From an uncultured Collinsella sp. (GTDB lineage Bacteria > Actinomycetota > Coriobacteriia > Coriobacteriales > Coriobacteriaceae): DNA of 20,422 nt. The position numbers and the translations under genes were made by a program. Every line of letters begins with the position of its first letter. Within the stretch, counting starts at the first letter, position 1. The stretch lies in contig USDE01000003.1 of NCBI GenBank assembly GCA_900553345.1, positions 1 through 20,422 on the forward strand, in the 5' to 3' direction. Of this stretch, positions 1-7,584 are shown piece after piece. The notes below the pieces were generated by a model. The model was not told where the DNA came from. It worked only from the letters and a program-made list of their open reading frames with translations, and searched no databases.

Positions 1-820
1 CTTTCTCCCAGTCGCTCTCATTGAGCTTTCCGGTCACCAGCTTTTTGTTGTCCACAAAGGATTCGTTGGAGATCAGGCGCAGCACCAGCTGCTCGCGCGG
101 CGTGTCATATTCCTGAATACGCGCCTTGCCGAGCGGCGTATCGATGAGCGTCTTCTTTTTGGGCGCGCGGCTCTTAAAGTCCTTGTAGGCCTCGAACTCG
201 TAGCGCAGGCAGCACATCAGGCGGCCGCACACGCCGCTGATCTTGGAGGAATTGAGCGGTAGGTCCTGCTCTTTTGCCATGCGGATCGAGACGGGCTCAA
301 ACTGTCCGCCAAAGCGCGTACAGCAGAGCTCCTGTCCGCACTGGGCATAGCCGCCCACCAGGCGGGTCTCGTCACGCACGCCGATCTGGCGCATATCGAC
401 GCGAATGTGCAGCGTCGAGGACAGGTCCTTGACGAGCTGGCGAAAATCGACGCGCTCCTCGGCTGCAAAGTAGAACACGGCCTTCTCGCCGCCAAACAGG
501 TACTCGACGCCCACTGGCTTCATCTCGAGGTCGAGCTCCTTGACCAGGCGGCGGAAGTCGACCATGGCCTCGTCGCCTTGGATGGCCAGGTCGTCGGCAA
601 GCTGCAGGTCGATGTCGCTCGCCACGCGCAGCACGGGCTTGAGCGGCTGACCGATCTCGTCTTGCGGCACCTCAAAGGGATCGGCCGTGACCAGGCCGAT
701 CTCGGTTCCGCGCTCGGTGGAGCAAATGGCATAATCGGCCTCGAGGATATCCAGATCCTGCGGATCGAACCACAGGTCGCGCGAGGCGTAGGTAAACTTA
801 ACGGGTACGACTAACGGCAT
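1..820 (-). CDS. ricT: RicT/YaaT-like PSP1-domain protein, 3' end outside window
   Basis: PSP1-domain protein of the RicT (YaaT) family. In Bacillus subtilis RicT joins RicA and RicF in an iron-sulfur complex that affects RNase Y-dependent mRNA maturation and phosphorelay output; that role here is inferred from the family. The visible 273 residues show the PSP1 hallmarks: a CGQELCC motif (Cys161, 166, 167), then PVSIRMAKEQDLPLN and SGVCGRLMCC (Cys198, 203, 204). These cysteines match the cluster ligands expected for the family. The start ATG overlaps the last 10 bases of holB and has AGGAAGG about 7 bases upstream, so translation is probably coupled to holB. The frame is still open at base 1. 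The family is about 275 residues in Bacillus, so only a C-terminal extension or the last residues should be missing. Family identity is firm; the physiological role is less so. Confidence 0.92.
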   Translation of the reverse strand, partial: MPLVVPVKFTYASRDLWFDPQDLDILEADYAICSTERGTEIGLVTADPFEVPQDEIGQPLKPVLRVASDIDLQLADDLAIQGDEAMVDFRRLVKELDLEMKPVGVEYLFGGEKAVFYFAAEERVDFRQLVKDLSSTLHIRVDMRQIGVRDETRLVGGYAQCGQELCCTRFGGQFEPVSIRMAKEQDLPLNSSKISGVCGRLMCCLRYEFEAYKDFKSRAPKKKTLIDTPLGKARIQEYDTPREQLVLRLISNESFVDNKKLVTGKLNESDWEK

Positions 821-1938
821 TTCAGTGCCTTCCTGATATCGAACAGCATGACCTCGATGGCCAGCTGGGGAGTAACGTTTCTGGCGATGTTGCGCTCGGC
901 GGTCGCGACTGCCTCGAGCGCCCGGGTGGCACCCGCAACATTGGTCGCGGCGGCAAGCCGCTCGATCGCGTCGCGCACGTCCTCGTTCACCACGTCGGCC
1001 GCCTCGTCCTGAAGCGTCAGCAGCACGTCGCGCATGAGCGTCCGCGCGCTCGCCAGCGCTTCCATGATACCCGAACGCTCGCGCGCGTTGAGTTCGCGCT
1101 TGTTGCGGTCCTCAAGCTGCTTCAATGCTCCACGGGACAGATAGTCAGCATTTTGCTCGAGCACCTTTTCCTGTGTTGACTTGACCTCTGCAAGCGGTGC
1201 CTTGACGGCGACGATGAGCGACTTGGCGCGGCTGAGCACGTCGGCCTCGTCGGCGGCGATGAGCGAGTCGATGGCACGGACCATCTGGCGGCGAGCATCC
1301 TGGCGCTCGGCGCTCTTAAGGAACTCGATGCCGCGCGTGGGGCTTCCCGCCACGGCGACGGCCATGCGGCAACGTGCAAGGTCCTGACCGGTCGCGCGGC
1401 TCACGGCCTGTGCCGCAACGGTGGGCGATACCAGCCGAAACGGCACGCACTGGCAACGGCTCACGATGGTGGGCAGCATTACGTCGGCCGAGGTGCCCAA
1501 CAGGATGAACATGACGCCCTCGGGCGGTTCCTCGAGCGTTTTGAGCAGCGCATTGGCGGTGTTGGCGCGCAGTTGCTCGGCGCGATCGATGATGTAGACC
1601 TTGGCCTTGGCGCGGATGGGCGCGAGGGGCACGTCGTCGAGCAGCTCGCGGGTCTGGGCGATGAGGTAGCCCGTAGCGCTTTCGGGCGTGTAGTAGTGCA
1701 CGTCGGGGTGCGTATGGCGGGCGACACGCACACAGCTGTCGCACGATCCGCAGCCGTCCTGTTCGCACAGGAATGCCTGGGCGAGTGCCCACGCGGCGTC
1801 GAGTTTGCCGGCACCGGGAGCGCCCAAAAACAGGTAGGCGTGCGACGCGCGGCCGCTGGCGACGGCGTTGGTCAAAAAGTCGCGCACGCGCTCTTGGGTA
1901 TCGAGCTTAGCCAGCAGGCTTGCCTGAGTGGGGGCCAT
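811..1938 (-). CDS. holB: DNA polymerase III subunit delta prime
   Basis: Clamp-loader subunit delta prime (375 residues), part of the AAA+ complex that loads the beta sliding clamp at the replication fork. The N-terminal half is a RuvB-like AAA+ fold: GAPGAGKL at residues 39-46, four zinc-knuckle cysteines (58, 63, 66, 69), AEQLRANTANALLKTLEEPP at about 120-139, and the SRC arginine-finger motif at 160-162. The P-loop has Leu where ATP-hydrolysing subunits have Thr or Ser, which fits delta prime as the non-hydrolysing 'stator'. The chosen ATG has AGGAGG 9 bases upstream and lies 1 base after the tmk stop. The frame is open further upstream, but that would overlap tmk heavily. The gene sits between tmk and ricT, the same linkage seen in Firmicutes, and is probably one operon with them. 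Confidence 0.93.
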   Translation of the reverse strand: MAPTQASLLAKLDTQERVRDFLTNAVASGRASHAYLFLGAPGAGKLDAAWALAQAFLCEQDGCGSCDSCVRVARHTHPDVHYYTPESATGYLIAQTRELLDDVPLAPIRAKAKVYIIDRAEQLRANTANALLKTLEEPPEGVMFILLGTSADVMLPTIVSRCQCVPFRLVSPTVAAQAVSRATGQDLARCRMAVAVAGSPTRGIEFLKSAERQDARRQMVRAIDSLIAADEADVLSRAKSLIVAVKAPLAEVKSTQEKVLEQNADYLSRGALKQLEDRNKRELNARERSGIMEALASARTLMRDVLLTLQDEAADVVNEDVRDAIERLAAATNVAGATRALEAVATAERNIARNVTPQLAIEVMLFDIRKALKCR

Positions 1939-1939
1939 G

Positions 1940-2623
1940 TTACTCAACCTCCTGAGCAAGCGCGGCGGCAACGGCATCCTGCGGGATGTCGAGACCGTAT
2001 GCGCGAACCTGCTCGACCGTCTGCGCGAAGACATCCTCGACCGAAGCCGTGGCGTCGATGAGCTTTACGCGGTTCGGTTCCTCGGCAGCGATGGCACAAA
2101 ATCCCTGGTAAACACGCTCTTGGAAGGCCATGCCCTTGGCTTCCATGCGATCTGCCGCGCCGCGGGCGGCCATGCGCAGCGCCGCCTGCTCGGGCGTGAT
2201 GTGATAGACGAGCGTGAGTGCCGGATGCGTGCCTGCAACCGCGAGGTTGTTGGCATCGCGTACCATCTGGCGGTCGAGGCCATCGGCAAATGCCTGGTAG
2301 CAGGTCGTGGAGTCGTAGAAACGGTCGCACAGGACCACTTTGCCGGCCGCGAGGGCGGGCGCGATGACCTCGTGCACCAGCTGGGCGCGCGCGGCCTCGT
2401 AGAGCAGCAGCTCGCAGGTATCGCCCATCGCCGTGTTGGCGGGGTCGAGCAGCAGGGCGCGGATCTTTTCGCTGATGGCGGTGCCGCCCGGCTCGCGCAG
2501 GGTTACGACTTGGTAGCCGGCAAGGTCGAGCGCGCGGGCCAGCAGGCGCGCCTGCGTGGACTTGCCGGCGCCGTCGACGCCCTCGAGCGTGATAAAGCTA
2601 TGTTGAGCGGGCTCAAAAGCCAT
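1940..2623 (-). CDS. tmk: Thymidylate kinase
   Basis: dTMP kinase (227 residues), which phosphorylates dTMP to dTDP with ATP in dTTP synthesis. Visible motifs are the P-loop GVDGAGKS at residues 15-22, REPGG at 43-47, the DRFYDST catalytic motif at 100-106 (family DRX motif) and a LID region with ADRMEAKGMAFQERVYQGF near 157-175. Length is normal for the family. The ATG at 2623 is preferred because GGAAGGGA lies about 8 bases upstream; a GTG two codons earlier sits too close to that site. It appears to be the first gene of a tmk-holB-ricT transcription unit. An extended -10-like TGGTATATC lies about 35 bases upstream on this strand, without a clear -35. Confidence 0.96.
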   Translation of the reverse strand: MAFEPAQHSFITLEGVDGAGKSTQARLLARALDLAGYQVVTLREPGGTAISEKIRALLLDPANTAMGDTCELLLYEAARAQLVHEVIAPALAAGKVVLCDRFYDSTTCYQAFADGLDRQMVRDANNLAVAGTHPALTLVYHITPEQAALRMAARGAADRMEAKGMAFQERVYQGFCAIAAEEPNRVKLIDATASVEDVFAQTVEQVRAYGLDIPQDAVAAALAQEVE

Positions 2624-2712
2624 GGGCACAGTCCCTTCCTACAAGGCGCGTAAATGCAGATATACCAACCAAGCCATGATACCCCAGCGTCCGACGCACC
2701 CCAAATCCCACC

Positions 2713-2728
2713 TAGTCGCCTGCGACTA
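2713..2728. repeat. Short perfect hairpin
   Basis: TAGTCGC and GCGACTA are perfect 7-base arms separated by 2 bases. It abuts the larger inverted repeat at 2730-2800 in the space between the divergent tmk and zinc-ribbon genes. No function is assigned. Confidence 0.5.
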
Positions 2729-2729
2729 C

Positions 2730-2800
2730 TAAGTTGCGGTGAAATAGGGACTGTCTACAGCCCTGAGGCCGCCAAACACTCCCTATTTCACCGCAACTTA
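2730..2800. repeat. Stem-loop element 1 (25-base arms, GGGACTGT core)
   Basis: An inverted repeat with arms at 2730-2754 and 2776-2800 that match at 24 of 25 positions, and a 21-base loop. The arm contains TTGCGGTGAAATA followed by GGGACTGT. The 12-mer TGCGGTGAAATA recurs at 17073-17084. The element belongs to a dispersed group of intergenic stem-loops in this window with different arms and a GGGAC-type core (also at 3828, 11198, 13965, 15005, 17095 and 18312). It lies between divergent genes, so it is unlikely to be a terminator; a REP-like element is the best guess. Confidence 0.75.
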
Positions 2801-2824
2801 TGATGGGGAGTTTTGGACGCTGGG

Positions 2825-2830
2825 TATAAT
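2825..2830 (+). promoter_or_regulatory. -10 box of the zinc-ribbon gene
   Basis: A perfect TATAAT, 37 bases upstream of the ATG at 2868. No good -35 hexamer is seen at normal spacing. That position falls just after the right arm of the inverted repeat at 2776-2800, so the repeat may shape promoter strength. Confidence 0.55.
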
Positions 2831-2867
2831 CGTCGTATTGCATTGAAATGTGGCGAAAGGAGTGGCA

Positions 2868-3809
2868 ATGTCTCGGTATTGCGCCTCGTGCGGCAAGCTT
2901 CTTGCAGATGATGCCAAGTTCTGCACCTCGTGCGGTGCACCCGTTGAGCAAACAGCCACGAGCGATAGCCAGCCCGCTTTTGAGCAGACCGGCTCCCTTG
3001 ATACGCCGCAAGCCAAGGCGGACGACCCCCTCGCCTATAGCCCCGACCCCGCCGCGAGCGGCTCGCCCCAACAGCAGCCGGCTCCCGCATACGCGCCCGC
3101 TTCGCCACAGACCCCCGCTCCCAAAAAGAGCGGCACCGGGCCGCTTATCGCCGTTATTGTTGTGCTGGTGGCGATCATCATCGCCCTGGTCGTTTTCTTT
3201 GTGATCAAGCCTTTCGACAACGCCGCCACGCAGACGACTGCCGCGGTAGCTAAGCTGCACCATGACGTCGACGACGATGACCTAAAGCCTCTCGGCGATC
3301 CCAACAGCCTGTACGACGATGATGACGATGACGACGAGGATGGCGGCGAAGCAACGCTCTCCGAGCAGAACCTCTACCGTCGCCTGAGCGAATACTACGA
3401 CCTGCTCGAAGATCTCGACAGCCAGGTCCGTGGCTGCGCGCAGAACTTCAACGGCAACTATCTGGAAGAGGATCGAACCACCCGTCAAAATCTCGCCGAC
3501 GTCGCCGAGCGCACGGAGGACACCATCGAGCAGTATTACGACATCGTCGAGGACCTGGACGTCCCGACGAGCTCCAAGAACTACAGCTCCTGGAAGGACA
3601 TCATCGCCCTGTACGACGACCTGGATCACCGCATTGACGCAATCTGTGATGCCTGGGAGATCAGCCTGAAATACGCCAAGCCTGCGGACCACAAGAATGA
3701 GATCGTGGCGCCGCTGTCGCGCGACAACGTGGCGGGTACCAATGACAATAAGTACCGCCTAGACTTTGAGGAGCGCTATCCCGGCGCCAAACCCGTCGAG
3801 GTGAACTAG
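2868..3809 (+). CDS. Zinc-ribbon single-pass membrane protein, unknown function
   Basis: A 313-residue protein of unknown function. It starts with a zinc ribbon (CxxC at 5-8 and CxxC at 19-22). Next comes a Pro/Ala/Gln-rich linker to about residue 85, one hydrophobic segment at 91-113 (GPLIAVIVVL start), an acidic stretch with a seven-Asp run at about 150-156, and a charged helical domain from about 165 to 275. No catalytic motif is visible. The architecture matches the loose class of bacterial zinc-ribbon/TM proteins with a cytoplasmic ribbon and an external C-terminal domain; that topology is inferred. The ATG at 2868 is chosen because AAGGAG lies 5-6 bases upstream; an in-frame GTG at 2850 has no ribosome binding site. 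The gene stands alone, converging on topA with a shared terminator. Confidence 0.85.
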   Translation: MSRYCASCGKLLADDAKFCTSCGAPVEQTATSDSQPAFEQTGSLDTPQAKADDPLAYSPDPAASGSPQQQPAPAYAPASPQTPAPKKSGTGPLIAVIVVLVAIIIALVVFFVIKPFDNAATQTTAAVAKLHHDVDDDDLKPLGDPNSLYDDDDDDDEDGGEATLSEQNLYRRLSEYYDLLEDLDSQVRGCAQNFNGNYLEEDRTTRQNLADVAERTEDTIEQYYDIVEDLDVPTSSKNYSSWKDIIALYDDLDHRIDAICDAWEISLKYAKPADHKNEIVAPLSRDNVAGTNDNKYRLDFEERYPGAKPVEVN

Positions 3810-3827
3810 CGCTTTGTCGTTCCCGAG

Positions 3828-3885
3828 CCGGCAGTTAGAGACGTTCCTAAACTGCCGGCAGAAAAGGAACGTCCCTAACTGCCGG
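3828..3885. repeat. Stem-loop element 2 (CCGGCAGTTAG arms, GGGACGTTCC core)
   Basis: Arms at 3828-3847 and 3866-3885 match at 19 of 20 positions, containing CCGGCAGTTAG followed by (A/G)GACGTTCC. An internal copy of ACTGCCGG at 3851-3858 lets the left half fold as its own hairpin. It lies just before the convergent terminator at 3888-3928 and is a separate structure from it. It shares the GGGACGTTC core with the elements at 11198 and, more loosely, at 2730, 13965, 15005, 17095 and 18312. Confidence 0.75.
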
Positions 3886-3887
3886 TC

Positions 3888-3928
3888 AAAAAAACGAGCG
3901 AGGATCGTGGGGTCCTCGCTCGTTTTTT
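3888..3928. terminator. Bidirectional intrinsic terminator
   Basis: A perfect 11-base stem (ACGAGCGAGGA with TCCTCGCTCGT) and an 8-base loop, with an A-run on the left and a T-run on the right. It can therefore terminate both the zinc-ribbon gene (plus) and topA (minus), which converge here. Confidence 0.92.
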
Positions 3929-3950
3929 AGGCAATGTTTCGACCGCGCCG

Positions 3951-6545
3951 TTACTTGTCGGAGGCTGCTTTCTTGGCAGTCGACTTCTTCGCGGTCGTCT
4001 TCTTGGCGGCAGTGGCTTTCTTAGCCGTGGTCTTCTTGGCCGCCGTCGTCTTCTTTGCCGAGCTCGCCTTAGTCGCGGTCTTGCGGCCGCGGGCGGGCTT
4101 CTTCTCCTTGGTCGGGCAGTCCATGTTCACGCAGATGCGCCACGGGCCGCGCGCCGTGTTGACCACCACGATGGGAGCGCCGCACTCGGGGCAGGTCTCA
4201 CCCGTCGCCTCGAGCTTACCGCGCGCCGGTAGAGGATAGCTCACGCCACAGTCATCGTAGTTGGTGCAGCGGATAAAGCGCTTGCCGCTCTTCTCGCTCT
4301 TGTGCGCGATCAGGTCGCCATGGCGTCCGGCCTCGGCGCACACCTTGCACTCGCCCACCTTAAGGTCAGGCTCGTAGTTGGTGGGGCACCTCGGGTTCAC
4401 GCAGATCTCGAAAGCCTTCTGGCGGAACGGCTGACACTTGATGCGCGGCGCACCGCACTCGGGGCACACGGCGGCCTCGCCCTCGAGCGGGCTCACCTTG
4501 ACGCCGCTCGGCACCGGATAGGTCACGTCGCAGTCGGGCCAGCCCATGCAGCCAATGAAGCTGCCGCGGGTCTTGGCGCTCGTCTTCATAACCAGGTCCT
4601 TGCCGCACTTGGGGCAGGCGCCCACGCGCGCATCGGCCGTGACGGCGTCGCTGATAGCATCGCCCAGTTCCTGCGTATGCTTGAGCAGCTCGTCGAGCAC
4701 GCCGGCCAGCAGCGCACGCGAGTGCGTCACGACATGCTCTTCGGTGTCCTCGCCGCGCTCGACGCGAGTCATGTCGCCGTCGAGCTCGCTGGTCATATCG
4801 GGGCTCGTGATGCGCGGGGCAAACTGCGTCAGCGCGTCGATGATGGCGATGCCCAGCTGGCTCGGCTCAACGGGATCGTTTTTGAGGTAGCGCACGGCGT
4901 ACAGGCGCTCGATGATGCTCGCGCGCGTGGACTTGGTGCCCAGGCCGCGCTTCTCCATCTCCTGCACGAGCTTGCCCTGGCTGTAGCGCGCGGGCGGCTC
5001 GGTCTGCTTGGCCTCAAGCTTAATGTCGAACACGTCGACCGTGTCGCCCTGCTCCAGCGGCGGCATCTGCTCGTCGCGCTTGAGTCCGTACGGGTACGCC
5101 TCGCGGAAACCCGGGGTCACGAGCACATCGCCCGAAGCCACGAACGGCTCACCGTTCACGTCGAGCTCGAGCTTGGTATTCTCGATGGTCGCGGGACCCA
5201 TAAGCGTCGCCAGGAAGCGGCGGGCGATGAGGTCGTAGAGCTTGCGCTGGCCGCCATCGAGCGTGGACGGATCGCCTTCGCCCGTGGGGTAGATGGGCGG
5301 GTGGTCGGTGGTCTCGACTTTGCCGCGCGTGGGCTTCATGGGGCCGGCGAGTACCTTTTTGCACACGGGCGCCAGCGCCGGGTTGATCTTTGCCAGGTCG
5401 CTCACCACGGCGCCCAGATCGAGCGTCGCAGGGTACACGGTGTTGTCGACACGCGGATAGCTGATGAGGCCCGCCATGTAGAGGGACTCGGCGATGCGCA
5501 TGGTACGTGCAGGTGAGATGCCCTCGGCCGCGGCGGCAGCCTGCAGCGAGGTCGTCGCAAACGGCGTGGGCGGCTGCTGCTTGCGGGAGCGCTTGGTCAC
5601 CGCGGCGACGGTTGCCGTCGTAGCGCCGTCGACGTGGCCGTACGCTGTCTCGGCAGCATCCTTGTCGGTAAAACGTGCCGTCTTGTGCGCAATCTTAAAG
5701 CGGTCATCCTCGGCAGCACCCTGAGCGGCACCCATGCCGCGAATCTGCCAATAGTCCTCGGGCACAAACGCCATGCGCTCGCGCTCGCGCTCGACCACCA
5801 GGGCAAGCGTCGGCGTCTGCACGCGGCCGGCGGAGCGCACGTTGCCAAAGCCGCCAAACTTGGCGAGCGTCAGGTAGCGCGTGAGCACCGCACCCCAAAT
5901 GAGGTCGATGTGCTGGCGGCTCTCGCCGGCGTCGGCCAGATTCTGGTCGAGCGAGACAAGATTATCGAAGGCCTGCGTAATCTCGGCCTTGGTAAACGAA
6001 GAATACTGGGCGCGGGCGACCGGCAAGTCGGGCGCAACCTCGCGCACCTTGTTGAGGGCGTCCGAACCGATCAGTTCGCCCTCGCGGTCGAAGTCCGTGG
6101 CGATAATGACGCTGTCGGACTTCTTGGCAAGGTTCTTGAGCGAGCGGATGAGCTCCTTCTCGGCCGGCAGCTTAATGACGGGCGCCCAGGTGAGGTAAGG
6201 CAGGCTCTCGAGCTTCCAGCCCTTGATGGAGATACCATCGGCAAGAAACGGCTTGCGCTTGGTGTCGTAGGGCGGACGTGCCAGGCCATCGGGCATATCG
6301 GCCGGCAGCATCTCGCCGTCCTCGGTGACCGAATACCAGCCCAGCTTTTTATCGAACAGCACGCTGTCGCAAAAATCGGGCGCAAGGATGTGACCGGCAA
6401 GGCCGATCGTCACGCACTCCTCGCCCTTCCACTCAAAACGGTAGATGGCGGTGTTGTACACCTTGTCCTTTTTGGGCTTGCCCGTGGACAGACGCTCGGC
6501 AATCTGACGCGCGGCGTCGTTTTTCTCGGCGATGATGAGCTTCAA
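3951..6545 (-). CDS. topA: Type IA DNA topoisomerase I, archaeal-like
   Basis: Type IA topoisomerase (864 residues), which relaxes negative supercoils through a 5'-phosphotyrosine link. The N-terminus MKLIIAEKNDAARQIAERLS and TOPRIM motif DFDREGE (151-157) are clear, with Glu7 as the N-terminal acidic residue. The active-site motif is LISYPRVDN with Tyr363. RGLGTKSTRASIIERL lies at 533-548. The N-terminus and the SYPRVDN motif resemble the archaeal TopA subfamily more than the E. coli form. From about 644 to 812 there are four Cys4 zinc ribbons, followed by a Lys/Ala/Thr-rich tail (about 815-864) like a histone H1 tail, probably a nonspecific DNA clamp as in actinobacterial TopA. The start codon is TTG, supported by AGGAG 6 bases upstream and by the family N-terminus. 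It lies 54 bases after hypB and is likely the last gene of that transcription unit. Confidence 0.95.
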   Translation of the reverse strand: MKLIIAEKNDAARQIAERLSTGKPKKDKVYNTAIYRFEWKGEECVTIGLAGHILAPDFCDSVLFDKKLGWYSVTEDGEMLPADMPDGLARPPYDTKRKPFLADGISIKGWKLESLPYLTWAPVIKLPAEKELIRSLKNLAKKSDSVIIATDFDREGELIGSDALNKVREVAPDLPVARAQYSSFTKAEITQAFDNLVSLDQNLADAGESRQHIDLIWGAVLTRYLTLAKFGGFGNVRSAGRVQTPTLALVVERERERMAFVPEDYWQIRGMGAAQGAAEDDRFKIAHKTARFTDKDAAETAYGHVDGATTATVAAVTKRSRKQQPPTPFATTSLQAAAAAEGISPARTMRIAESLYMAGLISYPRVDNTVYPATLDLGAVVSDLAKINPALAPVCKKVLAGPMKPTRGKVETTDHPPIYPTGEGDPSTLDGGQRKLYDLIARRFLATLMGPATIENTKLELDVNGEPFVASGDVLVTPGFREAYPYGLKRDEQMPPLEQGDTVDVFDIKLEAKQTEPPARYSQGKLVQEMEKRGLGTKSTRASIIERLYAVRYLKNDPVEPSQLGIAIIDALTQFAPRITSPDMTSELDGDMTRVERGEDTEEHVVTHSRALLAGVLDELLKHTQELGDAISDAVTADARVGACPKCGKDLVMKTSAKTRGSFIGCMGWPDCDVTYPVPSGVKVSPLEGEAAVCPECGAPRIKCQPFRQKAFEICVNPRCPTNYEPDLKVGECKVCAEAGRHGDLIAHKSEKSGKRFIRCTNYDDCGVSYPLPARGKLEATGETCPECGAPIVVVNTARGPWRICVNMDCPTKEKKPARGRKTATKASSAKKTTAAKKTTAKKATAAKKTTAKKSTAKKAASDK

Positions 6546-6599
6546 AAGAGGCTCCTATCTCGTGTCTCTGCGGCTACGCCCGCCCGTATGGCGGCCGAT

Positions 6600-7166
6600 T
6601 TACGCCCTTGCTTGCTCGATCTGCCCGATGAGCCAATCGCACCAGGCATCCATGCCCTCGCCCTTGCGCGCGCTCACGGCAAACCGCGGCGCCTGCGGAT
6701 TGAGGTCATCGAGTGTCTTAGTATACCTATCCATGTCAAAATCGAAAGCCGGGGCCACGTCGACCTTATTGAGCAGCTGCGCGCCGGCGTGCTGGAAGAT
6801 GCCCGGGTACTTGATGGGCTTGTCGTCGCCCTCGGGCACCGAGAGGATCATGATGGACAGGTTCTCGCCCAGGTCAAAGTCGACCGGGCAGACCAGGTTG
6901 CCCACGTTTTCGATGCCGGCTTCCTTCATGGTGATGGCGTCGACGTCCGAGGCGATATCGCCCTCGATGACGGCACAACGCAGGCCAGCCTTGTCGCGCA
7001 GGCGCTCGTTGGTGCCCAGGATCGTGGTGGTCTTGCCCGAACCGGGGCTCGACAGCACATTGATCACATAGGTGTTTGTCTCTTTAAATCGCTGTCGCAG
7101 CTGATCTGCCAGGCGCTCGTTGCGCGACAGAATCGGCGACGCGATATCAATCGTTTTCTCAGCCAT
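6600..7166 (-). CDS. hypB: Hydrogenase nickel-insertion GTPase HypB, internally shortened
   Basis: SIMIBI-class GTPase that works with HypA to deliver nickel to [NiFe] hydrogenase. The P-loop SPGSGKTT is at 40-47, VIEGDIASD at 66-74, the G3-region motif ENVGNLVCP at 86-94, NKVD at 133-136 and SAR at 165-167. Family HypB proteins have roughly 35-40 residues between the VIEGD segment and ENVGNL, carrying a beta strand, the GxxCHLDA metal motif and the strand leading into G3. Here MKEAG runs straight into IENVGN (junction near base 6914), so that block is absent and the protein is 188 residues. The frame is intact. It may be inactive, a strain-specific deletion or an assembly error. There is no His-rich N-terminus. 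ATG 7166 is chosen, with AAGGAG 8 bases upstream. It lies 55 bases after hypA. Confidence 0.9.
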   Translation of the reverse strand: MAEKTIDIASPILSRNERLADQLRQRFKETNTYVINVLSSPGSGKTTTILGTNERLRDKAGLRCAVIEGDIASDVDAITMKEAGIENVGNLVCPVDFDLGENLSIMILSVPEGDDKPIKYPGIFQHAGAQLLNKVDVAPAFDFDMDRYTKTLDDLNPQAPRFAVSARKGEGMDAWCDWLIGQIEQARA

Positions 7167-7221
7167 ACTCGGCACTCCTTACTTTGGCCCCTTTATACCC
7201 CATCACCAGATGGCTAGCGGG

Positions 7222-7578
7222 CTAATCGTCGGGGGTTTCGATTTCGATACTTGCGATGTCGAGCTCGCGGCCGTGCAGCAGACGCACGTTGGCGCCGCCA
7301 CATTGGGGACAGCGGCAATGGAAGCGATCGTGCTCAAAGACCTCCCCGCAGTCCAGACACTCGCTTTGTGGATGGACTTCCTCCACGGCAAGCTCGCAGC
7401 CTCGCGTGAGCGGGTCCTCATCGCGAAATGTCTCCCACGCAAAGTCGAGCGCCTCGCGCACAACTTCGGTCATATCCCCGATACGCAGCGTTACCAAAAC
7501 GGCGCGCGAGGCCCCCGCCCCACGCGCCGCGCGAATCACTGTATCGAGTATGCCGTTGACAATGCCAACCTCGTGCAT
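7222..7578 (-). CDS. hypA: Hydrogenase nickel-incorporation protein HypA
   Basis: HypA metallochaperone (118 residues), which binds nickel at its N-terminus and passes it to hydrogenase with HypB. The sequence begins MHE, with His2 as the nickel ligand. The zinc site is two CxxC pairs (Cys74/77 and Cys90/93), and Cys88 also lies in the CRCPQC segment. Length is typical for the family. It starts 6 bases after the tatC stop and is followed by hypB. No other hyp genes (hypCDEF) and no hydrogenase structural genes are in the window, so the remaining maturation genes must be elsewhere if the system works. Tat linkage makes sense because many [NiFe] hydrogenases are exported folded through Tat. Confidence 0.95.
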   Translation of the reverse strand: MHEVGIVNGILDTVIRAARGAGASRAVLVTLRIGDMTEVVREALDFAWETFRDEDPLTRGCELAVEEVHPQSECLDCGEVFEHDRFHCRCPQCGGANVRLLHGRELDIASIEIETPDD

Positions 7579-7584
7579 ACCGAT

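Noticed and set aside
2712..3263. Minus-strand frame of 183 codons opposite the zinc-ribbon gene
   Set aside because: It lacks a ribosome site and domain, while the plus frame has a zinc ribbon, membrane helix, AAGGAG site and TATAAT box.
3951..4110. Tandem DNA repeat at the 3' end of topA
   Set aside because: The repetition follows from the Lys/Ala/Thr-rich coding tail (AKKTTAKK-like units) and is in frame; it is part of the protein.
6600..7166. Calling hypB a pseudogene
   Set aside because: The frame is intact with good start and stop signals and most G motifs are present; it is kept as a CDS and the deletion is reported as a finding.
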